DNA of 64,000 bases, from positions 1,860,001 through 1,924,000 of the forward strand of contig NC_025261.1 of NCBI RefSeq assembly GCF_000740895.1, read 5' to 3'. Below the pieces are notes generated by a model, which saw only the letters and a program-made list of their open reading frames with translations, was not told the origin of the DNA and ran no database searches. Every line of letters begins with the position of its first letter. The stretch's first letter is position 1. Below, piece by piece: positions 9,620 to 20,687 of this stretch. The DNA is from Theileria orientalis strain Shintoku (taxonomy: Eukaryota > Apicomplexa > Aconoidasida > Piroplasmida > Theileriidae). The translations under genes and the position numbers were made by a program.

Positions 9620-12496
9620 ATGAAATCAATATATAGTTGTACAATATTAATAATCATTTTACTGTCACAACTCGATATATTCACTTTCGTCGAGTATGCT
9701 TCCGCAAATAGTGGTTCGGGAACTCCTATTGTAGTTAACATTGATTCTAAGAGATCAACAAACCAAGTTACTTTTGAAGAAAATAAAAAGAAGAAACGTT
9801 CAATATATACTTGTAAATCAGGATTTCTGATCAAACAAATTACATCAGGTGGGCAAACTTTATGGCAAGCCAAGGATAGGGTATATGCTGACAGAATAGC
9901 ATTTGCACTAGATGAGAAAGGTAAACCCAAGGCCAAGATTTTGTATCCAGGAGACCCTGCTTTTGATGTAAATGACGGTGAAGATGCCTCTGATGATGAA
10001 GGTGAAGGTGAGGATTCCGATGTAGAAGGTGGAAAGATTACAAATGATCAACCAGCCAAGATTAAGGCTAAAGCCGCAGCTGCTGCTAAAACGGCTGCTA
10101 CTCCACATAAAGTCAAAGCAATTCCAGTTGCTGCTGAATCTGGTGGTGGTAAAACATTGGACATACCATTAGGTGAAACATCACAGGAGGAGGATGGGGA
10201 TAAGGATGATGGAATTATTGTAGTAGAACAGAAGAGATCACCATCAAAGACTTCAACGGCGCACATAGTTCATAGCTCAGCACCAAAAGTCACTGCAGCA
10301 CAAGCAGCAGCTCCAATATCATTCCAAGCACCGACCCAACCTAAATACGCGGTGTCAACAACAGAAGTAAAGAAAACAGCAGGAGCTCCTGCAGCACCAG
10401 TATCAGGACGGCAAAATGCTAAAGCTGATTTGATGGCTCAACTTCAAAAAATGGCCCAAGAGATGAACAATGAAATTAGTCAACTGACAGCTGAAGTTCA
10501 GAGGAGGCAAGCAGGAGGAGCAGCTGCGCCTCCAGCATCAGTATCAACAGCAGTACCAGCAGCCCCAGTAGCAACCGCAGCACCCGCAGCACCCGCATTT
10601 GCAGCTCCACCAGCCGCACATGTTCCTGCACCTGCAGAAGAGTTTGAAGTGGTGGATGCACAACCACCAGCACCTCCAAAGAAACAATATGTAACTTCAG
10701 TGGAAGTTGTGCAGAGACCTCCCAAAGCAAAGGCACAGCCTGCGTTCACCCATGCGCATATTCCAGCAGATGTGAAGGTGGCAGCAGATACAGGTTTCGC
10801 TGCACACCTAGTGGATGGTGCGCACCAAGTGAAACAAGGTGAATTTCAAGGAGATAAAATCGAGCTATTACATCACAAGGTCGACAGAGTTTATTCAGAA
10901 CTTGCAATATTGCGTCTCGACCATGCAAGAATGAACGCAAAGCTTGACGCGTTCATTGCAGCACTCTCAACAGGTGGGTCAATGGCCACAGCAGCCGGCG
11001 CTGCAGCTTCAGCAGTGTCTCATTCTGCACATGCCGGTGCTCACATACCCAGGTCGGCTGGAGATGATGCAATCACTGCATATCAGCTTGCAGCTGAATT
11101 CCCAACAGGATGGCATGGGCACAGCTTTGCAAGAACCGGTTTAAAGGTTGATTTAGCACAACTCCCTAGTTCAACTGCTGACTATGATGTAAAGGAACAG
11201 GGTGATATTGTTACATTATTATTCAACAAGGGAAAAAATGCAGATGACGTCAGTTGTGCTGGAGCTTCTGTATGGGACTTTTACCTCATGAAGTCAGATT
11301 CCAGTTATCCCTCTTCTTTGAGATACAATAGGAAAACATTAAAAATTTTATTAAACTTTGACAAATTCTTAATTCTTTATGAGAAGGATAGTGACGGCAA
11401 ATGGCAAGAAGCAAAGAAAATGGAATTAAGTGCCGTGGATTTGATTGTAAAGAAATCTGACTTTACAAATAATGATTATAAATTTAATGCAGACAGTTCT
11501 GAGAAAAGATATACTTATGAAGCTAAAGATGGAAAGGCATTTAAATCTGTTAAACATGAAGACATGGATGTTTGGAGGACGCAAAGCTTAATTGATTATG
11601 CAGTTAAGGTTGAAATGAAGGAATATATCGATAACATGATGGATATGACATTACATTTCATAGATAGATCGGTACTGAAGTACGTCAAGGAATCAGCAGC
11701 AGCAAATTGGGTGTTCGTTGACCCAAGCACGGTGACAGCAGCGTCTGTGAATGTGTTTAGTTCAGAGGAGACTTATTCTTACACAATTTCTATTGATACA
11801 AACGGAGTCAAGTCATTCAAGGCAAATGAAGGTTTCAAATTTAACAAGGTTATTGCAAAGCAGGGAACGACATTCAAGACTGTATGTGAAACCCAAAATG
11901 AACTTAACTTCGCAAGTAGAGTTGACTTTGATGCAATGGGAGCAACAAGAAAAATCACACTTCACTACGGTGTGGGAACAGCTGTATCAAAGAAGGTATT
12001 TGAGGAGACAGCTGTGGGATGGAAAGCAGAAGGTTCTGCAGGCGCACCAGCACATCAAGCAGCATCCACAGGTACATCTGGTTTATCAGCATCTTCATCT
12101 ACGACACCATCAACTACAAACCTAACTGGCATGGGAGCAATGGGTGCGTCTACTGCCAACTTGTCAACTACACCGACTTCATCCTCAACTACAAACTTAT
12201 CTAGTTCATCTGGATTAGCCACTTCAACTATGAATTTAGCAAGTGCTGGCACAACCCCCATGACAGGTAGTGCTGGACAAGCATCAGAAGCCAATGCAGG
12301 TGCTAATGCAGGTGCTCGTACATCTGCAACAACACCCGCTCAATCAACATCGAATGCATCATCAACAGATAGTGCCGCTAATGTGAATGGAACAGGATCA
12401 TCTGGTTCTACTCCAGCAGATGGAACAGGATCTGCAGCACCCACAACAGGAACTGATAGTTCTGCTACCACTACTAATGCAGGAGCCACCTCATGA
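9620..12496 (+). CDS. Secreted FAINT (DUF529) protein 1, Ala/Pro-rich, 958 aa
   Basis: Intronless. Residues 1-29 are a signal peptide (hydrophobic core SCTILIIILLSQLDIF). FAINT unit 1 (about 35-118) shows the usual pattern: I-D-S-K-R-S-T-N-x-V start, aromatic strands, a LWQ motif, then DRIAFALDEKGKPKAKILYP. Next come an acidic stretch (about 120-140), a long Ala/Pro-rich linker, a short coiled coil (about 270-303) and a second helical stretch near 415-450. Three more FAINT-like units follow (about 505-600, 610-705, 710-825). The last 130 residues are Ser/Thr/Ala/Gly low complexity. There is no membrane segment or GPI signal, so it is likely released. FAINT proteins in Theileria include secreted proteins proposed to act on the host cell; the role here is unknown. 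Confidence 0.85.
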   Translation: MKSIYSCTILIIILLSQLDIFTFVEYASANSGSGTPIVVNIDSKRSTNQVTFEENKKKKRSIYTCKSGFLIKQITSGGQTLWQAKDRVYADRIAFALDEKGKPKAKILYPGDPAFDVNDGEDASDDEGEGEDSDVEGGKITNDQPAKIKAKAAAAAKTAATPHKVKAIPVAAESGGGKTLDIPLGETSQEEDGDKDDGIIVVEQKRSPSKTSTAHIVHSSAPKVTAAQAAAPISFQAPTQPKYAVSTTEVKKTAGAPAAPVSGRQNAKADLMAQLQKMAQEMNNEISQLTAEVQRRQAGGAAAPPASVSTAVPAAPVATAAPAAPAFAAPPAAHVPAPAEEFEVVDAQPPAPPKKQYVTSVEVVQRPPKAKAQPAFTHAHIPADVKVAADTGFAAHLVDGAHQVKQGEFQGDKIELLHHKVDRVYSELAILRLDHARMNAKLDAFIAALSTGGSMATAAGAAASAVSHSAHAGAHIPRSAGDDAITAYQLAAEFPTGWHGHSFARTGLKVDLAQLPSSTADYDVKEQGDIVTLLFNKGKNADDVSCAGASVWDFYLMKSDSSYPSSLRYNRKTLKILLNFDKFLILYEKDSDGKWQEAKKMELSAVDLIVKKSDFTNNDYKFNADSSEKRYTYEAKDGKAFKSVKHEDMDVWRTQSLIDYAVKVEMKEYIDNMMDMTLHFIDRSVLKYVKESAAANWVFVDPSTVTAASVNVFSSEETYSYTISIDTNGVKSFKANEGFKFNKVIAKQGTTFKTVCETQNELNFASRVDFDAMGATRKITLHYGVGTAVSKKVFEETAVGWKAEGSAGAPAHQAASTGTSGLSASSSTTPSTTNLTGMGAMGASTANLSTTPTSSSTTNLSSSSGLATSTMNLASAGTTPMTGSAGQASEANAGANAGARTSATTPAQSTSNASSTDSAANVNGTGSSGSTPADGTGSAAPTTGTDSSATTTNAGATS

Positions 12497-13506
12497 CACA
12501 ATTGTTTATAGAAATTTATCATAAAACCAATCGCATTTATTTAAATATCAGCCGTTTGATCATATGGAACCGATTTCCAGGAATATTCAATCAAGGTTAA
12601 GCAGATGATATTTACAATTAAAGGGGAGTTGATAAGGACGAGTAATGTATATAGATATTTCATCTTCAAAGATTCCTGTCACGCACTGATACCTCTGGAC
12701 ACATCACGATTTAATAAAGGAACATTAATCATGTTGAGTTCTATGGTGTTAAGGATGTTAGACTTAATGTAAAGTAGCATAACGAGCTCTCAAACGTGAT
12801 TGTTAGATGCACGGCCTCTATAAGGGTGCAACTAAAAGCTTTAAGATTTGTTTAAACAACGACTGTCGTTGTGTATCTGTTTTTGAAAACAGCCCAAAAT
12901 AACTAATATAACTTTATAAAATATATACACTGTCTAGATATGATTATGGGAAGTATGTACACATAAGCGTGACGTAGATATGTATATGTGACGGTATATA
13001 ATATATATATATATATATTATTAAAATATAATTTGTTAAGTAATGTATAAGTTATATTTAAAAAAATAAGAGCTAGGTATGTATTTGAGGAGTTGAGTAG
13101 TTGAAGAAGCACGGAAAGTAAGTTGAGAATAAATTGTACAAAATCATATATATATCTATGTATATGAGTTAAATGTATATTTTTAAAGCAATTAAAAAAA
13201 ATTGAAAATTTTATATTAACAAATTTGCACATCAGGAATTGAGTAGAGAATGGTAAATCTGAGTTAAAAAATAGGATAATAGGGATAAAATATAAAAAAA
13301 AATAATTAAAATTTATATTAATACAAATTAGTAAGTAAATTATATCATAAATCAGTTATAATAGTATTAAAAAAAAATAAATAAAAATAGTTAAAAAATG
13401 CCCCAGACATAAAAGGATTCCAAAGCATAGAGCTTTATTAAAGATGATTTCAACTTTTATAGTCTAGTATAAATATTGTCGATATCAGAGGAGTAAAAAG
13501 TTATGA
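12497..13506. other. Intergenic spacer between FAINT genes 1 and 2
   Basis: No gene is seen. It holds 3' flank, a (TA)n run near 12998-13018, A/T-rich low complexity at 13290-13400, and a GATTCCA element at 13416-13422, about 85 bp before the next ATG. Confidence 0.5.
13416..13422 (+). promoter_or_regulatory. GATTCCA element upstream of FAINT gene 2
   Basis: Exact match in the context AAAAGGATTCCAAAGC, 91 bp upstream of the ATG at 13507. Confidence 0.4.
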
Positions 13507-16014
13507 ATGAACCTCTGCATATCTGCAATATTCGCCCTAATATATTTATTGCTACAAAATGGAAGGAATTTTGCAAAAGGAATAGAATACAAGGCCGAAA
13601 ATCACAAAATCACACAAAATAAAAATAAATCAACACCGAAGTTAATCACAGTAGACGTTACAAAGCAAAGAAGTAACGATCAGTATAGATATGAATACAA
13701 ATTTTATAAACTAAGTCACACCTTTATCGCAGAACCAGGGCACCTAATTGAAAAGGTAACCTTCCAAGACTCAGTATTATGGGATTCCAAGGATTATGGC
13801 AACTGTTACTCCAACCAAGTCTTCGTAGGCAGGGATGAAAAGGGTAAGAAAGTTTTCAGGATATATTTTCCAACGGATGCACCAAAAATATGCGCCACTT
13901 TCCTCCCAGAGCCAGTAAAGGACTATGAAACAGTGGAAGGACGTGAATCTGAATCGAAGTATGAAAAACTACATGAAAGTATCCCGCCGAAGCCCAAACG
14001 TAGACAATCAGTTTACTACCCACTTTTAAACAGACTATATCAACCATCCACTGGACCGCAAACATTTCAGGACCCAGAATCGTATTATGAAATGGGTCCA
14101 GGACGGGAAATGAAACCTGAGGAGAAACTGAAGGCTGAATTAGGACCGGAGTCAGAATCAGCAGGAGGAATAGATATTCAGCATATACGGTCAATACTAA
14201 AAGACATACAAAGAAAGATTGGTTCAGTAACGCCGCCTATCCCAGAGCCAAAAACGGAATCGACCAAACCCAAGCTAGTAACTCTCGAAGTAAAAAACAA
14301 GAAGAGCACAGAGGAAATTGACTACGAGTACGACGAGAAGCATCGCACTCACACCTTCACACCTAACAAAGGATATTTAATACACGACGTTACAAGGAAG
14401 GGTAAGGTGATGTGGGAGTGTGAAAATGGCGTTTACCCGGAGAGGGTGCTGATTTTTCTAGACGCAAACGGAGAGCCTGCACTGCGTCTGCAATTCCCCG
14501 GGGATGTTCCAAGTCAGACCCAGCCACAAATACCGGAGTCAGAACCCGAGCCATTATTAGAACCCGATCACACTTCCAGAGTTAGAGATACCTTTCAACT
14601 ACCAGGCTCTGGAACCGACGCGACGGAATTTTTCAGTCCCCGGAGGACTGAAGAAACTATGCGACACGCCCAATCTGATCCCGAGTCGTTTTTTAAGCCA
14701 ATACATACCCATTTAAGCGACTCAAGGGAAAGAATAGTGCACCTTGATTCCGACCGAGTAATGCCACATAAACGGACACTGAGACCGGAGCCTAGGATTA
14801 GAGTTTCGGTTCCGCCACCTAAACCCGAGCCGGATAAAGATACGGAACCTATATATAGATCAGATTTAATTGACAGTGTTGCGGAACCACAACACACTCC
14901 AGAGAAACCAACAGTGGTCCCCTCTACTTATAAAAGCGGCGAATTTGTATACTCCAAGGATCCAGCGCGCCTGTTCTTGGACTTTACGAAAAGGACTGAC
15001 GTTTTCAAGTATGATACGCACGTCTCAAACCACATTTACACGCCAACCACACCTCATATTTTCAACAAAGTCAGCATCTTAAATCCGCACCCGCTAGCGA
15101 CCCTAGATATATGGGAAACGGAAACCCCCGAAGAGTTCGCGTACAGAGTCGAGCAGTTTGGATTTCACCACGTCCTGATTTACTCAAACAACGGGAACTA
15201 CGTCCTCTTTGACAGAGACGACAACGACAACTGGACGCGCCACGACTTCCCCAAGGTCAAGGGGGCCCCAATATCAAGCTTGAGGCTCGAGCACAAGGTC
15301 GCCAAGTTCGACGACGAAGGCAAGGTCGACAGCGCGGTACTCCTGAAGAAACTAATACAAGTCGATATCGCACGCAAGTTTAACACCTTCATGTCAGAGT
15401 ACACGAAGGAGGGAAACGTGTACACCTTCAGGCCTGGCGAGGGCTACGTAATCAGCGCAGTCATGGACTCGTCGTCGGACACGTACCTGGGCCAGGTCGC
15501 TCCAATATGGGACTCTGGAGATCCCACGCAGTTCTGCGAACGAGTGGAGCACGACGTCACGGAGGACATGCTCACGCTTAAACTACTGGACGGATCGACG
15601 AAGACGTTCAAGAGGGTCGGCAAGAAGTGGCTGGACTTTATGTTCGACCACACCGTCGACAACACCAAAAAGCTGCCCTTCGTGCTCAACCTTAGCACTC
15701 AGAGCAGGTTCGCCACTTACGAGTTCGAGACGGACATAGAAAACAAAACCATGATGTGCACAGTCAAGGAGGGCTACGCGATCAAGGAGGTTGCCTGGCT
15801 GGAGTCGGAGTACCAGTTCTTCCGCCATGACAAGAAGGTGTGGAGCACGGAGGACCCGCTCTACTTCGCGCGCAGAGTCTTCGTCAAGAACCTTGGGTTA
15901 GGAGAGAAGGTGATCACCATAGACATGTTCAACGGACTACAGCTGACCTTCCGCAGGTCAATTTGGGGCGTGAAGTGGGACTTCATGGGCTCGAAGGTAA
16001 TACGAGGGCAGTGA
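13507..16014 (+). CDS. Secreted FAINT (DUF529) protein 2, 835 aa
   Basis: Intronless. The start at 13507 gives a good signal peptide (NLCISAIFALIYLLLQNG); an ATG four bases earlier is in another frame. FAINT-like units lie at about 42-135, 252-345, 485-590, 610-705 and 720-830. Units 1 and 2 share the layout strand-FxxxxGxLIxxVxxxxxVxW and end in a Phe-Pro-(T/G)-Asp-(A/V)-Pro turn. Between units 2 and 3 is an acidic/Pro-rich linker with many Pro-Glu pairs. There is no membrane segment. Codon use changes within the gene: from about 15060 to the stop, third positions are mostly G or C and resemble the GC-rich housekeeping exons, while the 5' part is AT-rich like the other FAINT genes. This may mark gene conversion or fusion. 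Confidence 0.85.
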   Translation: MNLCISAIFALIYLLLQNGRNFAKGIEYKAENHKITQNKNKSTPKLITVDVTKQRSNDQYRYEYKFYKLSHTFIAEPGHLIEKVTFQDSVLWDSKDYGNCYSNQVFVGRDEKGKKVFRIYFPTDAPKICATFLPEPVKDYETVEGRESESKYEKLHESIPPKPKRRQSVYYPLLNRLYQPSTGPQTFQDPESYYEMGPGREMKPEEKLKAELGPESESAGGIDIQHIRSILKDIQRKIGSVTPPIPEPKTESTKPKLVTLEVKNKKSTEEIDYEYDEKHRTHTFTPNKGYLIHDVTRKGKVMWECENGVYPERVLIFLDANGEPALRLQFPGDVPSQTQPQIPESEPEPLLEPDHTSRVRDTFQLPGSGTDATEFFSPRRTEETMRHAQSDPESFFKPIHTHLSDSRERIVHLDSDRVMPHKRTLRPEPRIRVSVPPPKPEPDKDTEPIYRSDLIDSVAEPQHTPEKPTVVPSTYKSGEFVYSKDPARLFLDFTKRTDVFKYDTHVSNHIYTPTTPHIFNKVSILNPHPLATLDIWETETPEEFAYRVEQFGFHHVLIYSNNGNYVLFDRDDNDNWTRHDFPKVKGAPISSLRLEHKVAKFDDEGKVDSAVLLKKLIQVDIARKFNTFMSEYTKEGNVYTFRPGEGYVISAVMDSSSDTYLGQVAPIWDSGDPTQFCERVEHDVTEDMLTLKLLDGSTKTFKRVGKKWLDFMFDHTVDNTKKLPFVLNLSTQSRFATYEFETDIENKTMMCTVKEGYAIKEVAWLESEYQFFRHDKKVWSTEDPLYFARRVFVKNLGLGEKVITIDMFNGLQLTFRRSIWGVKWDFMGSKVIRGQ

Positions 16015-17606
16015 GGTAAATCCTCAAATCGAGTTTAGAGAGGCTAGTTGTACTGCACTTGTAGGTGCTGTAGTAAAATAGATGTATAAACTTGAAGCAA
16101 GCATTAGTAGAATAGTATTTGTAAAATAGGATATGTAAAATAGAATTTTTAATGTTGATATAACACGATTTAACACTTTTTAATGCGAGTATGACAATTA
16201 GCTCTGGAAACGAAGATTTGAGGATTTAAAGGCAGTTTTAATGTTTTATAAAATTTATATACACACGTACTTATGGCATATTTGTATCGTATACACGTAA
16301 GGTGATGATATACCACAAAATACACAGACATAAAATGGCTCTATTTTTGATCTAGGTAAAAAGCAGAAAATTATGTTATAGGACAAGTCACCATGGCTAT
16401 TCAATCAAGCGATCATAAGCAAGAAGGAAAACCCAATTTAAGCACTTCTACATAATTAAAACACTCTTATCATCCTAAAAATGACAACCTTCTAAAATTA
16501 AATAAGATCCACTGTATGTTATGCATTTGATGTAGTTCTGATGTAGTATTGATATAGTTGTAATCACCAACACAAAGATGACAACAATTTAAACAGACAT
16601 AAACATTTATATCACTTTTTAGCAACCTAACCTGAAATTAAGGTTATTTTAAAGTAGTTCCTTGTAGTAATGGCGTTATTTGGTCAACTTAAACCTTTTA
16701 ATCTCATAACGGGGTTAGAAGATCAACATATTATAAATATAAATAGCACACTGAATTTAAACCACTTCTAAGTTGATAATTATTATAAAAAAATTAAATA
16801 TTTTATTCATTTATCACAGGCTTAGATATAAAAATTTAATTTTATGGAATTAAATTTAATTAGATATAAGTAGGAACTGATTATAATTTGGAATAAAAAC
16901 GAAGTCAAAAGAAAAATGAACAAAGAGTACGATTCTACTTAATATATCTGAAATATTACTTACATATGGATTTTTAGGTAAATTTTGATGATCTCGAGGT
17001 GGGAAAAAGGATTTCGTTTGAACAAAAATGGCACACGGGCAGGTGTAAACACATCATAAGGCATACAAAATATAATTAAAAAAAGTTCAGATGTTAAAGC
17101 AGTTTGAGTCCAGCTTTCATATCCACTATGACAAATTCCATTAATTGAGCACTAAGATTCCATAGAAATCGTTAATGATTAAGGAATGTAATGTGTGCCA
17201 CATATAATACTAAAATTAAGGCTGTGGTAAAATGAAATGCGTAAATACACAGAGTCTAACCCATGTTTGACGAGTGTTAATATGTCATACGGGAATAAAA
17301 AAGTCGAGATAATAGATAAATCAGTAAAGATTTTGTTCAAAATCCCCCATGATTGATTTAAATCCTGAACAATTGTCTAAGTAGCAACTGGATGCACATA
17401 AAAGCGTCGAAAACGTAATCCTATATTCATGTGCGTGTTATTAAACATAAAATCGGTGGAATCAAAAAAACATATATACAGTTAGACCTGGTTCCCTAGG
17501 ATTCCACCATTGTCGTTTTTAACGCTTAGAAGCACATATATAAGTAGAGTCCACATTATGGAAATATTCATTTCCGTAATTTTATGTTTGTGTATTCATA
17601 TATAAA
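16015..17606. other. Long AT-rich spacer between FAINT genes 2 and 3
   Basis: About 1.6 kb without a convincing gene on either strand. It contains GATTCCA copies at 17156 and 17500 and a TATA-like stretch close to the next start codon. Confidence 0.5.
17500..17506 (+). promoter_or_regulatory. GATTCCA element upstream of FAINT gene 3
   Basis: Exact match in CCTAGGATTCCACC, 107 bp upstream of the ATG at 17607. Confidence 0.4.
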
Positions 17607-20600
17607 ATGAATATTACCTTAATCATTTGTTATAAGATCCTTTTGATTGTCCTGTTGTTTCATCAAGATATTGTCGATTGTAACCTCAATGGTAATTTAA
17701 AAGCACGTCAAACCAATTCAGCAACTTCATCCAATGGCACACATCATAGTAGAAAAAAGAATAGGAACAATTCAAACAATTCATCACCAACTTCGGGTAC
17801 AACAGGAGATTCTAGTTCACCTAATGGGACTTCTGGTTCAGGTGTAAAATCAGGTGGGAATCAGGACCAGAGTGGAAGTCAAGGAACAAGTGTAACTCTA
17901 GATCAAGATCAAAGTAAAGGAACTAGTGAAGGAGCAGCAACCATCACAGAACCTAAAAAACCTGATGAAATACAAGCCATTGAACTTGACCTTAAAGATA
18001 AGGATTCAACATCTAGTTATGATTGCCTTAAGAAAGATGGCTTTGCCAAATACACAGCTAAAAATGGTTATGGATTCGCATCAGTGGTAGGCAAAGTTGG
18101 TGGCTGTTCAGGTTGTTGTGGTTCAAATATTCGTATTTGGAATACCACAGATCCTAATAAGTACGCAACCAAAGTTGTCAGAGACGGGACTGGTACATGT
18201 AAAAATTTGAATAATGTCACTATTTTCTTCGGTGATAAATACAGACACTTCACTAAGTCCAACAAAAAATTCGTCGAAGACTCGGGTTTCCGTTTATATC
18301 AAAATGACACTTCCAAGCCTGATAAAAAGAAACAACTAAAAAACAAAGAATATACAGAGGAACGCAGTGAGGATTTACATAAAATCTCCATTAATGATGG
18401 TATTCAGTGTACAGTGTACAAATATGTATACAGATACTTTCAAGCAAATTCAGCAAAACTTATCGCAGAGGAGGTGTTGTTGTGGAAACACGACTCCGCC
18501 AGACATGGCGATCAATATCCTTACGGCCTAAGATACTACTGGTTTGATAGGATCTTGATTAATTTTCCAAATATATTTGTAGTATATTATAGAAAAGAAG
18601 ATAAAAAATGGGATGATGGCCATCAATTTGACTTTAAACTGTATGGGAAGAACGAGGATAACAGCTTGAAAGCATTAGACCTAAAATCATATGAGCTCAC
18701 ACCTAATGAGAAAGAGTACGTATTTAAATTTAATTTAGATAATAAATGTGAAGTGATTAAACATAGGGGAGAAGAACTGTGGAAACATGATCCAAATACA
18801 CATGGAGATAAATACCCACTTACACTGAGGTACAAAAAGGATGGCTCATCAATATATATGGATTTTGAAGGATTCTTTGTATATTGCTACAGAGGACCAG
18901 AAAAGAAATTCAAGGCCAAAGAATTTTACATACACTTATATACAATGGATCCTGTAACAGAGGAGCTGAAGGAACTTGACTTTCCAGAGTATGATATGGT
19001 TGAAGATTATGAGGAGTTCGAATTCAAGTTTAACCAGGGACGTGTATGCGACAATGTCATGTTTAAAGGGGTTAACATATGGAGTTACGACCCAATTGTA
19101 TATCACAATGAACATCCGTCATCGGTGTATTTTAAGGATTCAAGGATAATTGTAAATTTTGAACACTATTTTCTGCTATACGATAAAGATGCACAAGACA
19201 ACTGGAAAGGAGTAGAGTTAGACATTAAGTTGCATGGAGCTAATCCACAAGACGCTACAAAGTCAATAGAGTTACCAATGACCAAGTATGAGATAACAAA
19301 GGAAGGAAGAGACTACCACTTTAAACTTAAAGAAGGAGTACAGTGTACAAATGTTAAACACAAGGGTCACCAGCTGTGGAAGTACGTGCAAGATAAATAT
19401 GGTGATAAGTATCCTAATCTATTGATATACAACAAGCCTACGGGCAAGTTGATATTGAACTACGAACACATGGTAGTGTTTAACCACAAGGATGAGAAAG
19501 GAGAGTGGCAGACCAATCACATTAATGTACAACTCATGAGAGCTGATCCTGATGATAATTCCAAAAATGTAAATATACACTGCAACAACTACCATCTTAG
19601 CCATAACAAAGATGAGTATGAGTTTGTCTTTAAAGAAAACATTAAGCCCACGTCTGTCAAGTTGGAAGGACAAGATGTCTGGAGCCATGATACCAATAAA
19701 TATGGAGGCAAGCACCCTAAGCAAGTAAATTACAGAAAGGACGGATCGAGCTTGATGATGGATTTCGACGGCATTTACGTTCTTCTGCAAAAGAATTCTG
19801 CGGGGAAATGGGACCCATTAGAGTCAATCACACTAGATATAACTTCAACATCCACAGATAATGCACAATACGAATGCGTTGACAAAACTTATCACAGGGT
19901 CTTCACTCCCAAAACAGGATTCTTGTTCGGAAGAATAGATATAGCAAACGTCAATATTTACCAGAGCGATGATTTTAATAACTGCTCTAACAAGGTTGTA
20001 ATTCGGAAAAACGCAGATTCTGAAATCGAAGAAGTAAGCGTAATCCTCTTTAACGGAGACTTTAAACGTTACAACAAGCTGGAGGGCACTGACACATGGT
20101 ATCAGAGACTCAAGTCACTGTTTCTAGACGTTAAAATGAGATACAATAGTTACTACTACAACTATTATATAAGCAGGGATATGGACACATACGTGGCCAA
20201 AAACAACTTTGGATTCAAAAGGGTAAGGTACGGCCTGCTGAAAGTGTGGGAGACGGATCACGAAAGCACATACGCCTCCAAAGTAACATATTACAGATCG
20301 AACGGAGAAGCAGAAATTGAAATAAAAATGTACAACGGAGAAACAAGAATATTCACAGTGAAAAGAGCAGCATATACAGATTTAAAACCATTTCCAGGTC
20401 CATCATACCCAGTTGCTATGATTGAACAAACTGAACAAGAAGTTAGTACACCTAAAGGAGTTCCTGGGCTTAGACCATCTCCAGACCAGATAGACAGAAC
20501 TAAACTTAAGGTTACGTACGAAGAAACGGAAACGTCCACAGAAAATTTTGAATTATTTCAATCAATTATATTAACAGATAAACATTTGACAAGAGTACCG

Positions 20601-20687
20601 GTAATAAAAAAAGCACAATCTGGAGAAGAAATTGATATAACAACTTTAGCTGATGATTCAGGTTGGTCAGCGGGTGGAACTGAGTGA
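17607..20687 (+). CDS. Secreted FAINT (DUF529) protein 3, about eight tandem units, 1026 aa
   Basis: Intronless. It has a signal peptide (about 1-25, LIICYKILLIVLLFHQDIV), then a Ser/Gly/Asn-rich stretch to about 125. The rest is a near-continuous array of FAINT units at about 128-225, 248-350, 352-450, 452-555, 557-655, 657-745, 750-840 and 842-915, followed by a short polar tail. Units 2-6 are close relatives of each other: each has a Y-x-F-x-F(K/N) strand, V(K/M)xxGxx(L/I/V)W, a Tyr/His-Pro turn, a strand ending D-F-x-G/E-H, and a closing D-x-x-x-W. Units 7 and 8 are more divergent. There is no membrane segment. The modular array suggests growth by internal unit duplication. Confidence 0.87.
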   Translation: MNITLIICYKILLIVLLFHQDIVDCNLNGNLKARQTNSATSSNGTHHSRKKNRNNSNNSSPTSGTTGDSSSPNGTSGSGVKSGGNQDQSGSQGTSVTLDQDQSKGTSEGAATITEPKKPDEIQAIELDLKDKDSTSSYDCLKKDGFAKYTAKNGYGFASVVGKVGGCSGCCGSNIRIWNTTDPNKYATKVVRDGTGTCKNLNNVTIFFGDKYRHFTKSNKKFVEDSGFRLYQNDTSKPDKKKQLKNKEYTEERSEDLHKISINDGIQCTVYKYVYRYFQANSAKLIAEEVLLWKHDSARHGDQYPYGLRYYWFDRILINFPNIFVVYYRKEDKKWDDGHQFDFKLYGKNEDNSLKALDLKSYELTPNEKEYVFKFNLDNKCEVIKHRGEELWKHDPNTHGDKYPLTLRYKKDGSSIYMDFEGFFVYCYRGPEKKFKAKEFYIHLYTMDPVTEELKELDFPEYDMVEDYEEFEFKFNQGRVCDNVMFKGVNIWSYDPIVYHNEHPSSVYFKDSRIIVNFEHYFLLYDKDAQDNWKGVELDIKLHGANPQDATKSIELPMTKYEITKEGRDYHFKLKEGVQCTNVKHKGHQLWKYVQDKYGDKYPNLLIYNKPTGKLILNYEHMVVFNHKDEKGEWQTNHINVQLMRADPDDNSKNVNIHCNNYHLSHNKDEYEFVFKENIKPTSVKLEGQDVWSHDTNKYGGKHPKQVNYRKDGSSLMMDFDGIYVLLQKNSAGKWDPLESITLDITSTSTDNAQYECVDKTYHRVFTPKTGFLFGRIDIANVNIYQSDDFNNCSNKVVIRKNADSEIEEVSVILFNGDFKRYNKLEGTDTWYQRLKSLFLDVKMRYNSYYYNYYISRDMDTYVAKNNFGFKRVRYGLLKVWETDHESTYASKVTYYRSNGEAEIEIKMYNGETRIFTVKRAAYTDLKPFPGPSYPVAMIEQTEQEVSTPKGVPGLRPSPDQIDRTKLKVTYEETETSTENFELFQSIILTDKHLTRVPVIKKAQSGEEIDITTLADDSGWSAGGTE

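Noticed and set aside
12055..12522. Asp/Val-rich minus-strand frames within FAINT gene 1
   Set aside because: Antisense of the Ser/Thr/Ala low-complexity tail; no start context and no similarity.
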